This document shows positions 37,959-50,100 of a stretch of DNA of 64,000 bases, one piece after another. The stretch covers positions 992,001-1,056,000 of the forward strand of contig CASHTG010000019.1 of assembly GCA_949357655.1 (NCBI GenBank). Reading direction: 5' to 3'. Each line of letters begins with the position of its first letter. Within the stretch, counting starts at the first letter, position 1. The notes under the pieces are model-generated. The model searched no databases. It had not been told where the DNA came from and saw only the letters and a program-made list of their open reading frames with translations. The stretch comes from Parascedosporium putredinis (taxonomy: Eukaryota; Ascomycota; Sordariomycetes; Microascales; Microascaceae). The position numbers and the translations under genes are program-made.

Positions 37959-40036
37959 TCATGACTCAGTCTCCCAAACGACCAACTTGCCCGCTCTCCT
38001 CCAGTCGTCTGTGAAGAGGCCGTTCCAGCCCTCCCAAACGCGTTTGAGACTCCGGATGCCATGTTCCGAGCCAGGCCCGTCAAAGTATTCTACCAGTACG
38101 GGCTCGATGCCCTCGAAACCGACGATATAGGGAGGCACCCTCTCGCGCAGGCCTGACGACGGAGGGTCTACGGGCCACAGTTCTCGGTTGAGAAAGCCGA
38201 TGGGATCGTCGTAGAAGCGGTCGGCCTCATCTCTATACATCTCTCTCTCGTAAGAATGGGGATCGGTATGAAGCGGGGGTCGCAGGTGAGGGCGCGAACA
38301 GAGAGCCCCGGGTAGATCAAGTGGGACCGCCAGGGAGTAGAGTGGCAAGGGGTGAGGAATACGGCGAAGCGGGCCTCGCTGTTGGCAATGTCGGGGGTGG
38401 GGCGGTCGGCGGAGACGGCGTACTGATCGCGGAGGAAGGCGGTTACGGAAATGACGGCGCGCTGGTGAGCGATGCCGAGATAGGCGGCGACGATGAGGTT
38501 GATGAGGAGGCCGGGGATGAGGTACCGCTTATTGCGGAACTGGTGGGGGCGAGCATGGTGGTGAGGGGAGTAGAGGAAGAATTGGGAGACCATGCGGGCG
38601 GAGAGGACGTGGAGCAAGGGGAGGAGCGGGTAGATGAAGCGGGCCTCCTTGTGAGCGATTTGGGAGAGGACGGTGATGGTGACGTAGACGGCCCACTTGA
38701 GGACGGTGAAGCCCTTGGAGGCCTGGGGATTGGGGTGGGAGCGCCAAAGGGAGAGGAGGACAAAGGGGAGGAGGCTGATGCAGAGCAAGGGTAGGCCCTG
38801 GGAGAGGTAGTAGTGGCCGACGTTTTCCCCGTAGAAGACTGCGAGATCCTGGGAAAGGTTGAAATAGAGCCACTTGTAGGGGGAAGGTCCAGAAGCCGAA
38901 GAAGAGGCGGTCGGCGGCGACGGAGATTCCTAACGTGAGTGCACCGCAGTAGAGGATCTCGGTAAGAAAGGCGACGGTCTCCTTGAGAGTGGGGTTGAGG
39001 AGGGTGCTGGAAAGGCTCTTGGGCATAAGAGTGAGGAGGCAGATTGGGGCCCAGATGAGGAGATTTGTGGGACGGAGGAGGACCGCGGTCGCGGCGAGGA
39101 TAAGGGAGAGGCGTAGTCTACAGAAAGGGGGTGGTTAGCGGAACGGTGGAGGTACGAATGGGATATACAGGGAGCTTTGGGGGCAGCTCACCTTTTCGCG
39201 CCCTGTGGACTACGGGTGATGGAGCCAAAGGTACGAAGTTTGTCCTTCAAGGGGGTTGGAATACCTCCCATGGCCAGCCGTTGAGAGCGGCGACGGTGAG
39301 GGTGGTCTCTAAAGAGTTGGAAAAGGTTCTCACGGAGACGTAGAACTGCCACGGGTTAAGCGCGGTCATCCAGAGCTATCGTAGAAGAGAGGCAGTGTTA
39401 GTCATGCGGGAATCGTTGCAGCGCAAAGCAAGCTCGAGCACGAGCAAGGAACCTGGTTCCTCAGCGGGCGGTACTCACCACTGTAGCGGAAGCTATCGTG
39501 TCATCCTTGTATAGTTTCTGGGCCAGCTTCCAGCTATAAAAGTCGCCGAGGGCGGCGATGACGGCCTGCATCACCTTGGGCAGCACGAGCAGCAGGGTGG
39601 CTCGCAGCCCAGGCACCACATAGTGGCCGAGAAGGTCTGCAAACTTATATACTGCGGCGAATAGCAGAGGGTGTAACGAGGACCTCAGTTGGTGGTCCCA
39701 TTCCTAAGTTTCGTTTCCCGTCAGTCCCTAAAGATCACTTTTTGGTCGTATCTTTTTTTCTTTTCCCTTGCCTCTTTTTGCTTCCCTCTAGTGCTGAGGT
39801 GCACACCAACTAGTGAGGGGCAGGGGAGGGATGAGTGAACGAACCCAGGTGATGTACGCGCCGCTGCCCTCGCCGAAGGCAGCTCGCCAGGCGGGTTCGA
39901 GACATTGGAAATACTCGTCGGGCTGGAAAAAGGTCTGGACGAGGGCGGAATTCACAAGCCTGAGAAGGAGAAGTGCCCCTAGGACATTTTTCGCCTTGTA
40001 GGCCCCAGGCTGGGAAATCTTTTGTGAAGAAGCCAT
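37959..40036 (-). CDS. GPI10: GPI mannosyltransferase III (GPI10 / PIG-B, GT22 family)
   Basis: ER multi-membrane enzyme that adds the third mannose to the GPI precursor from dolichol-phosphate-mannose. Exons 40036-39845, 39704-39479, 39375-39192 and 39117-37959. The N-terminal hydrophobic segment is followed by FFQPDEYFQCLEPAW, the GT22 Asp-Glu motif; splicing then creates ITWEWDHQLRSS. NPWQFYVSVRTFSNSLET and HKEARFIYPLLPL are further family signatures. Several hydrophobic segments lie between residues 130 and 470. Frame breaks: one extra T near 39660 and one missing base in each of the runs at 39251-39255, 38879-38883 and 38275-38279. The first intron has a weak donor (GTTCGT). ALG9/ALG12 and SMP3 share the fold, but the C-terminal part after the membrane region and the overall motifs favour PIG-B. 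Confidence 0.9.
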
Positions 40037-42687
40037 CGCTAGTCAAGGCTTGAAAGAAGGGATTGCTGCTCCTCTAGCTTTTCTGGCGGGTTCTTTGTCA
40101 CCGTAATCAGCGGTGCTTGTGAACCTCTCCGGGACGTCCTTTTATCACCTTTCCAGGATTTTGCACATGCTTCGCCGGATCTAAATACCTCGCATCAGGA
40201 CACGAGTGTAGTGTGGAAGCTTTAGGCACACTCACCTCGATGTCGTCGAGAGGCGTGGCGCGGCGCGAGCGCGCGCCAGAATTTTTGGGGTCCATCCAAT
40301 TTTGGCGGACATCTACGCGACACAGTGCGTGCTTCGGGATTTCATTTCCAAAAAGGGGCAGCATGGAAGCCTGCAAGGTGAGCCGGATTTTTAGTGTACT
40401 GTTAGGGATATAAGAATAATAGATGAGATGCTGCCTGGCTCGAAAAGTGGCCGGCTTATTATTCCTGAATTGCAAGGAGATGCGCAGTGCACTCAAGGGC
40501 TCTGGCCTTCCTCGATGCTCGAGTCAAGAAGCTCGAGGAAAGGCGTGGCCCGCTCTCATAAAAATCAAGACACGGTCTCCCGTCAAGGGAAGAACCTTGA
40601 GGATTACGAGGTTGGCGAGATCATGTTTGCAGCCTTCTTTCCCACCCTCTCTTCATGAGGACCAAGATAGACAAAGGAGAATCATCTTCTTTTCTTTCGT
40701 TTTTTTTCTTGGGTGCAGAGTCCGTTGAGTCGCTTCGCATAGGGCATGTGGGTCACCTCGCAAGGCAGATGAAGCTGCTAAGAAACAAGATTCTCACCGA
40801 TCCGAGGTGCTCTGCATATTCAACATGTGGGGGTGTGGGATGACAGCATGGTGAACGAGCAGCCCATCAAATTTTATACCAGGTTTATCTGCACGCAGAG
40901 CTCAACGATAGATTTAAGAAGAAGCAGGTACGGGATCCAATCGGCGAGGTACTCCGCCTTACTCGGTGTAAGTATCACTAGTGATAATTATTAGCCGACG
41001 TCTCTTATTCTGAGCGCCGCCGGAGCAGGCCAGTGCATAGGCACCCGGCCAAGCCCGAGGACGGGCCACCGTCCGCGGCTCCCTAGAGTTGACGTACAAT
41101 TCGGCTGTGATCTGATAGAAAGGCTCTGACATCACAACCTCAGGATCCTTGATGAGAAGGAGGCGACTGGGACAAAAGGCGAACCTCTCGTGACCTCGCC
41201 TGGGCACTGTACGACTCCATGCTGACTGGTTGAGGTCGGCGAGCCAAGCTTCTCGAGGAGTGGAGGGTAATAGGCTGGTTTTCATTGGCTGAGTGGGCGG
41301 GATGCATCGCATTGTGCATCGCCGGGGGCAGGGGACGGTGCTCAGCTGAGGACACGGCCGGATTCATCACGCCGTTGTCGGAAGCCCAAACATGCTAGTG
41401 AGCGGACGGCGGACCCCAGCGAACGATAATCGAGGGGGATTTCAGACTGCTTGGTCCTTTTCTTAGCCCATATTGCCGGCAGCCCTCTCGCCGTCGAGCG
41501 AAGACCGGGGTGGGGCTCAGGTCTCTGCTTTTGATCATTCCGCTTGATGACGGCCGTGGATCTAGACTATCGATCATCAATCCACACGTGGGAAAGCGAA
41601 ATGAAACTCTTCACGATGCCAGAATCGCCAACTAGGGCCCATGGTTGAACCAACAAGTTGGTCCAATTCGAGAGTCCAGTGGCCGGTTTGCTTCGGCAGA
41701 AGCCTTGGTGAGTGGGGAGGGGGACTTAACCCCAAAACGAACGACTCCAACAAAGAAACAACCCCAAACCTCCAAAATTCCCACCCTCGGACGCAAAGAC
41801 AATCACCAGAGGTACCCAAAGGCGGTGGGCGAGATGGCTTGGGTCGATCCAATGGCAAGCATTCGCATCAATGTTCCATGGGGAATCCATTGATTCCCTT
41901 GATTCAGTCGATCTCCACTCATGTGGGTCCCATGCTAAATAGTGCTCTCGGCCTCTCAAGACACGAGGATTTGAGGGTTTGAGGGGCAAGGAACTTGGAA
42001 AAGAGGTCAAATGGCTGGCTCGTCGCTGATGTCACCCATGGACCCTAGCAAGCCTAGCTCCATATTCAAGGTCCCCATTGCTCTTTCCCCACAACATTTT
42101 TGCCCCTCCATCAATCAATGGGCAATGGAATGCGTAGTGTACATTCCCGTTCGAGTTAATGCCCTCTTGTCCAGGGCCTCTTATTTTTGGTGTGTCATTT
42201 TCTTTCGCCGATGCCCGCCTAGACTTGCGCTTAGGGGAAGCCGTGGTCATACACAACCTCGATTCGCTTTGCCCTTACCTCAATCGTATCCGCTCTTTAC
42301 CGCCGCACTAAGCCGCAAGGATTGGGGACGTTGTGCAGGTGCAGGCAAACCAAACTCTCAACCCCAACTGTGCTCGCCCTCTCTCCTTTTCGACTTGAAA
42401 GTCTCGGCCCAGTTTATGCTTTCCGGAGCTATAATAGTCCCTCGAGTCGCCCCCCAAGACGAGCATAGAAAAGTTTATTCTCCTTCTTCCTCTCTTCTTT
42501 GCTTCCGCATCCTGCATAACACACTAAATACAAGGAGCTTATCTCTCCCCTGCAAACCGCCCTTATCTCAACCCCTTACTGGAAAACCCTCCTTTTTGTC
42601 TTCAAAGAGCACAATCGAAGCCAGATTCTGATTTTCCACCTTCCCCCTCCTAACACTTATTTCTTTTAAGCAATCCCACCGTATACA
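40037..42687. other. Region between GPI10 and ornithine aminotransferase
   Basis: About 2.65 kb. The first 400 bases hold the candidate small spliced gene described separately. The part from about 42300 to 42687 is CT-rich leader of the aminotransferase gene; the 206-codon open frame at 42011-42631 lies mostly in it and is not called. Nothing else recognised. Confidence 0.45.
40149..40366 (-). CDS. Candidate small spliced gene or GPI10 leader exons (uncertain)
   Basis: On the minus strand a good acceptor (CACCTTGCAG) precedes ATG CTG CCC at about 40366. The open exon runs to a perfect donor GAG|GTGAGT near 40237. A 55-base intron with CTGAT and TTTAG signals leads to a short last exon ending in TGA near 40149. 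The product would be about 54 residues, containing QNWMDPKNSGARSRRATPLD then DDIE, with no family I recognise. It lies 115 bases upstream of the GPI10 start on the same strand, so these may instead be non-coding leader exons of GPI10 carrying an upstream ORF. Confidence 0.25.
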
Positions 42688-44141
42688 ATGGCACCACATG
42701 CAGACGACCGCTCAGGCGGCACCTCTTCGGCCGCGGCCGGCTCCCGGTTCCATGCCGCTTCCACGGACGCCGCAATCTCCGCCGAGAACGAATACGCCGC
42801 CCACAACTACCACCCCTCCCTGTAGTCTTCTCGCGCGCACAAGGTGTTCACGTCTGGGACCCCGAGGGGAAGCAGTACTTTGACTTCCTTTCTGCCTATA
42901 GCGCTGTGAACCAGGGCCATTGCCACCCCGAACTAGTCAAGGCGCTCTGTGATCAGGCCGGCAGACTCACGCTGAGCTCTCGAGCTTTCTACAATGACGT
43001 ATTCCCTAAGTGGGCCGAGCTTGTTAAGGATACCTTTGGCTATGACATGGTCTTACCCATGAATACCGGAGCGGAGGCAGTCGAAACCGCTATCAAAATT
43101 GCGAGGAAGTGGGCGTACAAGGTCAAAGGCGTCGAGCAAGGAAAAGCCTTGGTTTTTCTGTTGATGGGAACTTCCACGGACGAACAGCAAGTCTAACCCG
43201 CAATATAACCAAAGAACCGCCCCCCCCCCCACCTTTCTCTCCTCTACAAAGAATCCATTTCATGCATAATTTCGAGCTCTCCAACTAACACTTAAACGCG
43301 CAGATGACCGCCATTTCGCTTTCGAACGATCCAGAGTCGCGAGACAACTATGGGCCCTATGTGCCAAACATCAGCTGCACAATTCCTGCCACCGGAAAGA
43401 CCATCCGCTACAACAGCGTTGATGACATCGAGGAAGCTCTCGAGAGTCACGGCAAGGACACGGCTGCCTTCATCATCGAGCCCATTCAGGGCGAGGCAGG
43501 CGTTGTCGTGCCGGACGAAGACTATCTCGCACGAGTCCACGAGCTTTGCAAGAAGAACAATGTCCTACTCATCTGCGACGAGATTCAAACCGGTATCGCG
43601 CGGACGGGTAAGATGCTCTGCTCGAATGGTCGGGAATCAAGCCGGATATCATCACCCTAGGAAAGGCCATTGCCGGCGGAATGTACCCTGTCAGCGCTGT
43701 TCTCAGCCGCAAAGAGATCATGCTGGTTGTTGAGCCCGGCACCCACGGGTCCACTTTTGGTGGAAACCCTCTCGGCGCAGCGGTATCTATTCGCGCACTT
43801 GAGCTTGTCAAAGAAGAGAACATGGCTGCTAGGGCAGACAAGTTGGGCCGTCTCTTCCGCGAGACCATTACCGCCTTGAACTCGCCCATTGTGCAGACCG
43901 TCCGCGGAAAGGGTCTTTTAAATGCCGTTGTGATCGATGAGTCCAAGGCCAATGGCAGGACAGCCTGGGACCTTTGCATTTCGCTAAAGAACAGAGGCAT
44001 TCTTGCCAAGCCTACTCACGGCAACATCATTCGCTTTGCACCCCGCTGGTGATTACCGACGAAGAGCTCCGCAAGGCCCTCGACCTGATAACTGAGGCTA
44101 TTGAGGGGTTGCCTAATGCTGAGAAAGCTGTGGCACACTAG
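42688..44141 (+). CDS. car2: Ornithine delta-aminotransferase
   Basis: PLP enzyme converting ornithine and 2-oxoglutarate to glutamate semialdehyde and glutamate in arginine catabolism; the fungal enzyme is cytosolic. Exons 42688-43186 and 43304-44141. Motifs: FDFLSAYSAVNQGHCHPELV, NTGAEAVETAIKIARKW, FHGRT at the splice junction, FIIEPIQGEAGVVVPD, LLICDEIQTGIARTG, and the PLP lysine in ITLGKAIAGGMYP, then GTHGSTFGGNPLG. The intron starts with GCAAGT, not GT, and is the only non-GT donor found here. Four single-base losses occur: the C run at 42813-42816, the T run at 43153-43157, near 43622, and the C run at 44041-44044. With these the product is 446 aa, standard for the family. No mitochondrial presequence is obvious. 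A C tract lies inside the intron near 43220. Confidence 0.95.
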
Positions 44142-47100
44142 GCCTCAGATGTCGATGCGAACACGGAGACATGAAAATAGGAGCTTCAAACGAAATGTGC
44201 GAGGATGCCATATTGCTTCGCGCTCTATCATCACTTTGTTTCCCTATATATCGGGGAGCATCCCGGTCTTCTCCTTCTCTTTATAGTTTCTACTAACCAT
44301 TTTCTTTTTTTATCATCTTGATGATGCCACTATATCCACACCCTTTTCTTCCCTTCCTTTTCCTCTTCTAGGGTTTACATGCTCGGGAACGCAAGAGGCG
44401 TAATCTAGTGGGTCTTTTTGGCGGACTTTGGGAAACATTGGGAGTTTCACTGAGGAATCGTTTGTTTGAACTCTTTCGGGTTAGATGTATACCCCCTGGT
44501 TGCGGATGATGCAGCTGGGATGAGGGCAGGAAAGCAATTTGGATAACCATTAATACTTTTCCTCACGATATTAGCATGCGGCTTGAAGCTGCCTCCTGAC
44601 GATATACCAATTGAAGATACCACGGGTTATGATTCATCAATACTATCTTGCAAAGTTACAGGGACGTCGACGAACCTGGTAAAGTTGTTTCGCCCAAAAT
44701 CCTAATAATGAGATGAAAGAAGCGTGTGTGTTGCCTCGCACGCCCTGATACCCATATGGCTGCCCATAGAATCATGGCATTTGCTAAATCTAGTACCGAG
44801 GATCATGCTGCCCTGACGGCACCCGGATCGCCAGTGCTCCTAAAGAGTAGACGAATAGTTGAAGGAGAGAGTCCAGAGTCCCCTACACTCAATATACTTC
44901 TTAGCCTTCACAGCCCTCTTCTCTTTCCTTTGAATCATCGTTCTGGCCCAAGTCAAACGCCCATTCTTTGGTTCTCCGCCCTCTACATAGCTCCGCTGGC
45001 TTCCATGGACAACCCGCAGTCTAGTCTTGAGCCTGAGCACTCTCGGTTCCCCGTAATTCGATATCCTAACTTTGGCTATGGGGTCTCTAAGGGCTAAACA
45101 GGCCTTGAGCGTAGGTTGCGTTGCCTATGGGTCTTACATTGGTACTTTGCCCTGCCCCGACTTCACTGCAAGACGGACCTAGGCAACACCATAGACGATT
45201 AAGAGCGAGCAGGGACTCGGAGTGAGGATCTACAGAATGACCTCACGCAGGGTTAGGCACCTTTTCCGGTTCTTAGTGCTACCATTAGCAAATGGGGTAG
45301 CGCGGTATCCTTGGTGATTGGCCAGAAGACTCGGGGTTGTGCCAACAAGCTATCTATGTGTTTGGCTATGTCGATGGTCTATAATGTGTATAGAAGACGG
45401 ATCTTTGTCCCTTACTTGCTTGTGGGCTTACCAGGGTCCACTAGATATTGTACGACTCGGAGAGAGTACTCTTAGGGATGGCCTCTTGGAGGGGGCCTCA
45501 TGGCGTACTTGAGGCCGAGGGCCATTGCCTTCATCGTCCTCTTCTAGCTCTTTACCCTTGTTTCCATTCCTCCCACCCCATCATATTAACCAAGCAAGCA
45601 GCTGATGTCACGATGTAGGGTTATAGCAAACGGAATCATGCCCTCTTCATATCAAGTTCAAAACACCATGGTACAAAACAGCTTCAATAGATAAGTATTC
45701 AGCACAGGATGCCTCATGATAGGTTCACTATCACAGGACCGCAGGCTGTAGAAGACTCCGAAATGATGCCCGTGGACGAAAGGCATGTCGGGATTTGCAT
45801 GCAATGAATGCTTGAAGCTGGAGGCCGTAGGCGTCTAGTGTAGAACCAAATGGACGCAATGAACTTTCTCGCCATAAAGATTGCTATGAATGTCGGGAGC
45901 CTGGTCGGGAGAGGAGGAGGGGATACGTGGATGCCATTATGAGGCATTGGCTAGCGACTGCGTGAGCCGGACAGTGAAGGTATCTAGAGATTCATGTATA
46001 TTCCTTGCCACATGGCTACTGGCTCTGATAAGCTTCGCTTTCTCTCGTTTCTTGCTTCGTATATGAAGGGAGGTATGTGAATGGTGGTATGCTACGCACT
46101 ATGCTTGCCCGCTCACTATGCAGCACCCTAGCTTCGCATCTTCACGCCCAACCCTTCAAAGCGTCGATTCAGTCAGTCGCCTCTTTTCTCTTCGTCAATT
46201 CTCCTCATCTTCAAGTTTCAAAGCGTGCAGCAAGCCCCATTTTTGACATCTGCTGCCGATCGAGCTCAACCTCGATAGGTGACGTGTCAGGCCACCACCG
46301 GGGGGCACGTTTCCGGCATCTCGGACTTGGAACTTGGGAAAAGATGTGATGGCGACGGGGTAGGTCTCAATCAACCGGACACCGTGCTGGGGGCGCAAAC
46401 CCGCCTCTTGTTACGGCCAATGTTCGGCGTCGGGGGCTCCACAGGGCTGCAAGCTTTCATCAAGTTTCAGGCCAAGACCGTGTCCTTGAGCGTTGCGATT
46501 CTCCCAAACGAGCAAAACCTGTCAAGCCACGCTATGCGCGCAACGCCGGGACTGGAAGCCCATTGCCCACTCAAAATTGCTACTCCTACCTTGCTGCGCG
46601 CGCTAGAAAGATGTGGTTCAAAACGATGGCACCAGCGGGCAGGTGGAACGAAAGGAAACCTCGATACGAACCAATGCTCTCAGTGTCCCCACACCGATGA
46701 AGGCTGGTACAAGTGGACTTTTATGTGATGGGTAGCGGGCACGACATCCTCAATGGTCGATCACTCGCTGATTGAACCAACGGATATCACTCTGGATTCG
46801 GAGGGGAGGGTGTTGCCTACCTGCCTGGGAGGATTGCTGACAACCCGCAACAGGGGCCGGATGCACTTTCCCAACTTGTGTCTCCTCCACATTTTTCCCT
46901 GTCCACTCTCCTTTGCCCGATTCTTCCAGTTCAAGAGATAAATATTAATATTGCGGGAGATCAAGAAAAGGAGAAAAGGGCAATCAAGGTGCAAGGCATC
47001 CATGCGCGTGGGCAAACGGATGCAATGCCGACAAGGGTATCCGGCATTGCGGGGCGAGGCAAACAGGCGACAGGCCAGGCAGGCAGCTTGATTGAGGCTC

Positions 47101-50100
47101 AAGACAAGAAAGTCCTACATGTATTCCATGGAACAGCCAGTCAAGGCAAGGAACGACAGGATTGGGGGCTTGCTCCTTGGAGCTCAAGAGCAACTGGCAC
47201 ATGGAGTGTACCCCGCGCGGACAAATCATCAACCAAGCACTTGCATTGACGGAAGCAGGCAATTCAGGTCTGCTGTGCAAGGCGCAGATGTGCGGTACCT
47301 CGGCCTTTCCCCGAAACAAAAGTTACAAATTATTGCTGAAAGAAAGCGAACATGTCATTTTGGTCGCTGGAGAGCGTCGATCCTGAGGTAGAAAGTCTCG
47401 GTCAGAGATCAAAAATCTGGGGAAACATAAGGATTCTCAATAATCTTAGAGTGATGTGTGAGGCGTATCAAGTGAGAAGCAGAAGTCCAGGCTGCATCTT
47501 GGCCAATTTGATACTGGGCTCAACTCGATGCATATTCCGCGACGAGAACTCGTCGACGCCGCTAACACCATAAAGGGAGCTGGTATCAAGCAAGAATGCG
47601 ACTCCGACACAACCGATATTTTTGGACCTCTGGAAGTAGAGCTTCGGCCCCTTTAGTGGGTTTTACGGAAGGTCGGCCATAGCATTGGTTACTTTGATAG
47701 TGTGAGAAGCGCCCTTGGGTTAGCATTGAAATGAGTGAATGGATGTCAGGTGATGGCGCAATGGATGACACTTTCTTCGTCGTCGATGGCGATGGCCCAA
47801 AACCGCGTCCCCGATCTGTGGTGGCAAGTCAAAATTGGTTAGACTGCACGGTCCAAGCAAAAACAGCCATATTAACGGACGGGGGAATACGGAGTGTCAA
47901 GGAAAGGTGTTGCTGGAATGGCAGAAGGCCAAAAGAAAGAAGAAGACAAAAGGAGAGGAAAACGGGACCAGACAAAGGTAGAAGAGAGTTTGACTTTCGG
48001 AGCTGACGAGCTCAATAAACAAACGGTGAAAACGAAACACTATGTCCCTTTACAGCATCGATATCGCCGTTGCCTGTGACATCCTGCACGGTAGAACCTG
48101 TCCGGCCTGCTTTTGACACCCACCGACAGCGAATTACCACATAGTGATTGGGCCGTCCGATCAACTGATCGTCCCCATTCCAAGGAGCCATGCAGATAGA
48201 GCTTGGGAAGTTGGCGCCACCTCCAAACAGCACACGATCCCCATTCAGTAACCTGTCAGTTGAGGGGGCAGGCAACTTCTCAGGCAACAAGAAACTCTAA
48301 TATCGCATCTTCCAGCACCTTCACCCGGGGCCCGGTCGGGTGGGTGGCGGATGATGCTGTCAACCCACTGACAGTCGCGTGTGGTAGCTCAGTCCGTTTG
48401 TCATCTACACGAGATGGTTGATGGAAGTGAGAGAGGCTTTCACGGTGCGGGTAGATACAACGGCTTGAAGGTATTGCTCCAGGACAGCTGATGGCTTTTT
48501 ACTAGTCAAGCAAGTGATAGATGTTCGAAAGCCACATGCACTCCAAGCAATTCCAAAGCATCCACGGATCCACTATCAATTCTTCCCAGTGTTAGCGCTT
48601 CGACATTTGGCGGGATATAATTGATCCACCATGCAGGACCAAAGGTCGAAGAATCCATGGATCTGTGGCCCAATGGCTGTGGATGCCCGCAATGAGCCGT
48701 TCCTTCTTCATCCACTTTGATCCTCTTCTGATTTCGGACCGCTACCGTATAAGGAACGTTTGGCCTCCTATCATCCCAGCAACGAGTAATTCTTCGCAAA
48801 ATTCCGAAGTGTACAAGCAGCACTGTTGAACTGTCTGGTGGTTTCAACGGAGTGAGGGATCCTCTGCATCATCATTCATGATACGCTCAATTTAGCCCAA
48901 CCGTCCATGCCCACCCTCTTCAACGTTTCAATATCTCGACACACCCACTGTGACGAAATGGGCACCTACCTCTGTCGACCCAAGTCCCACTCCCACCTCC
49001 CTGCGATCCCACCACCGTTGGTGGAGGTGGAGTAGACCATGTACCGCGGCGTTTCCCATCCATCGCGCGTGGTGCAAGATTGAGCTGGCTGCCCCTTGCA
49101 CACCCATAACTTAGTTGCCACGCCATTCACCACCCACTGACGGATCCGCTGGATCCTGACCCCTCAGGTTTTGAGGCTAATTCAGCAAGCGTCCACCAAT
49201 CGATCATCAGACCCAGCAACCCGTGGTTGGTCTCCCAAAAGCTGAGACGTACAAAGGGTCCCAGAACGCGCGGGTATTTGTCGACCGACGTTCTAGAAAC
49301 CGCTTCCGAGACCGGCACTGGAATGGGAGTTTTTGCCCGCTTTTAAAATTCACGAACATCGACTCTATCCTCACACACAGTGCAGCCGGGTTTTTCTTCT
49401 CCTTTGGCCCCATCAAAGTTTGCGGGTGAAATCAAAGGTGCCGCGTAGCACACAATTCGCATGATGAACATTAATGATGTGCTCACGACTTGGGACAGGC
49501 ATCGAGGGAGCTGCATGGCCGACCCTCCTCGTACGTGACCGACTTACCCCAAGATACCGGCCAATTGTCACCCCTCCTCACAACGCACTCTCTGCGCGCG
49601 TGCAGAAACATAGCTAGTTTATTGTCTTTTGAAATGGCCTGTCAAAAGAAGAAGAAGAAGAAGAAGAAGAAGAAAAGTAGCAAGGCCCTATTCTGAGTCG
49701 ATATTCCGGGCCACCCCGAACAGCGTCCATGTCTTTTTCGTACGTTGATTGTTTATCTCTTCAATGTTCTTTCTCCTCGCTTCTTGGGAAACGCCCAGGA
49801 AGCTTCGGACCTTTTATCTGATAAGCAGCACTGGCAGACAGCGAAGGCAGCCCCACTCCTCACGCTTGGCTCGTGCCGATGCGGATGGCATCTCTGGAAG
49901 GCCAGTCTCTGCGTATAACTCCCTTCATCGCTCACTGGCCTCTCGCTAAGATGACTGAGGAGCGCCTGTGTGGATGCTTTCTTTTTCCTTTTCCTCTTTT
50001 CCAGCGATACATACTCGGCCACTACCCGGATGGGCTGCACTGCATGGTGTCCCCAGGTCTTATCGTGATAACGCATCTCGGTGGGGCAAAGAATGCAACC

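Noticed and set aside
42011..42631. 206-codon open frame before ornithine aminotransferase
   Set aside because: It lies largely in the pyrimidine-rich leader directly upstream of the OAT start and resembles no protein.
42688..44141. Programmed ribosomal frameshifting or pseudogene as explanation of broken frames
   Set aside because: There are four breaks in one essential gene, all of the same homopolymer kind and repeated in unrelated genes, with intact catalytic residues; error is the simpler explanation.
46279..46728. 149-codon open frame in the gene desert
   Set aside because: No motif, no plausible introns and no family resemblance; a frame of this length is expected by chance in GC-balanced DNA.
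49645..49675. Poly-lysine coding stretch
   Set aside because: It is an AAG microsatellite; the surrounding frame is short and unlike any protein.
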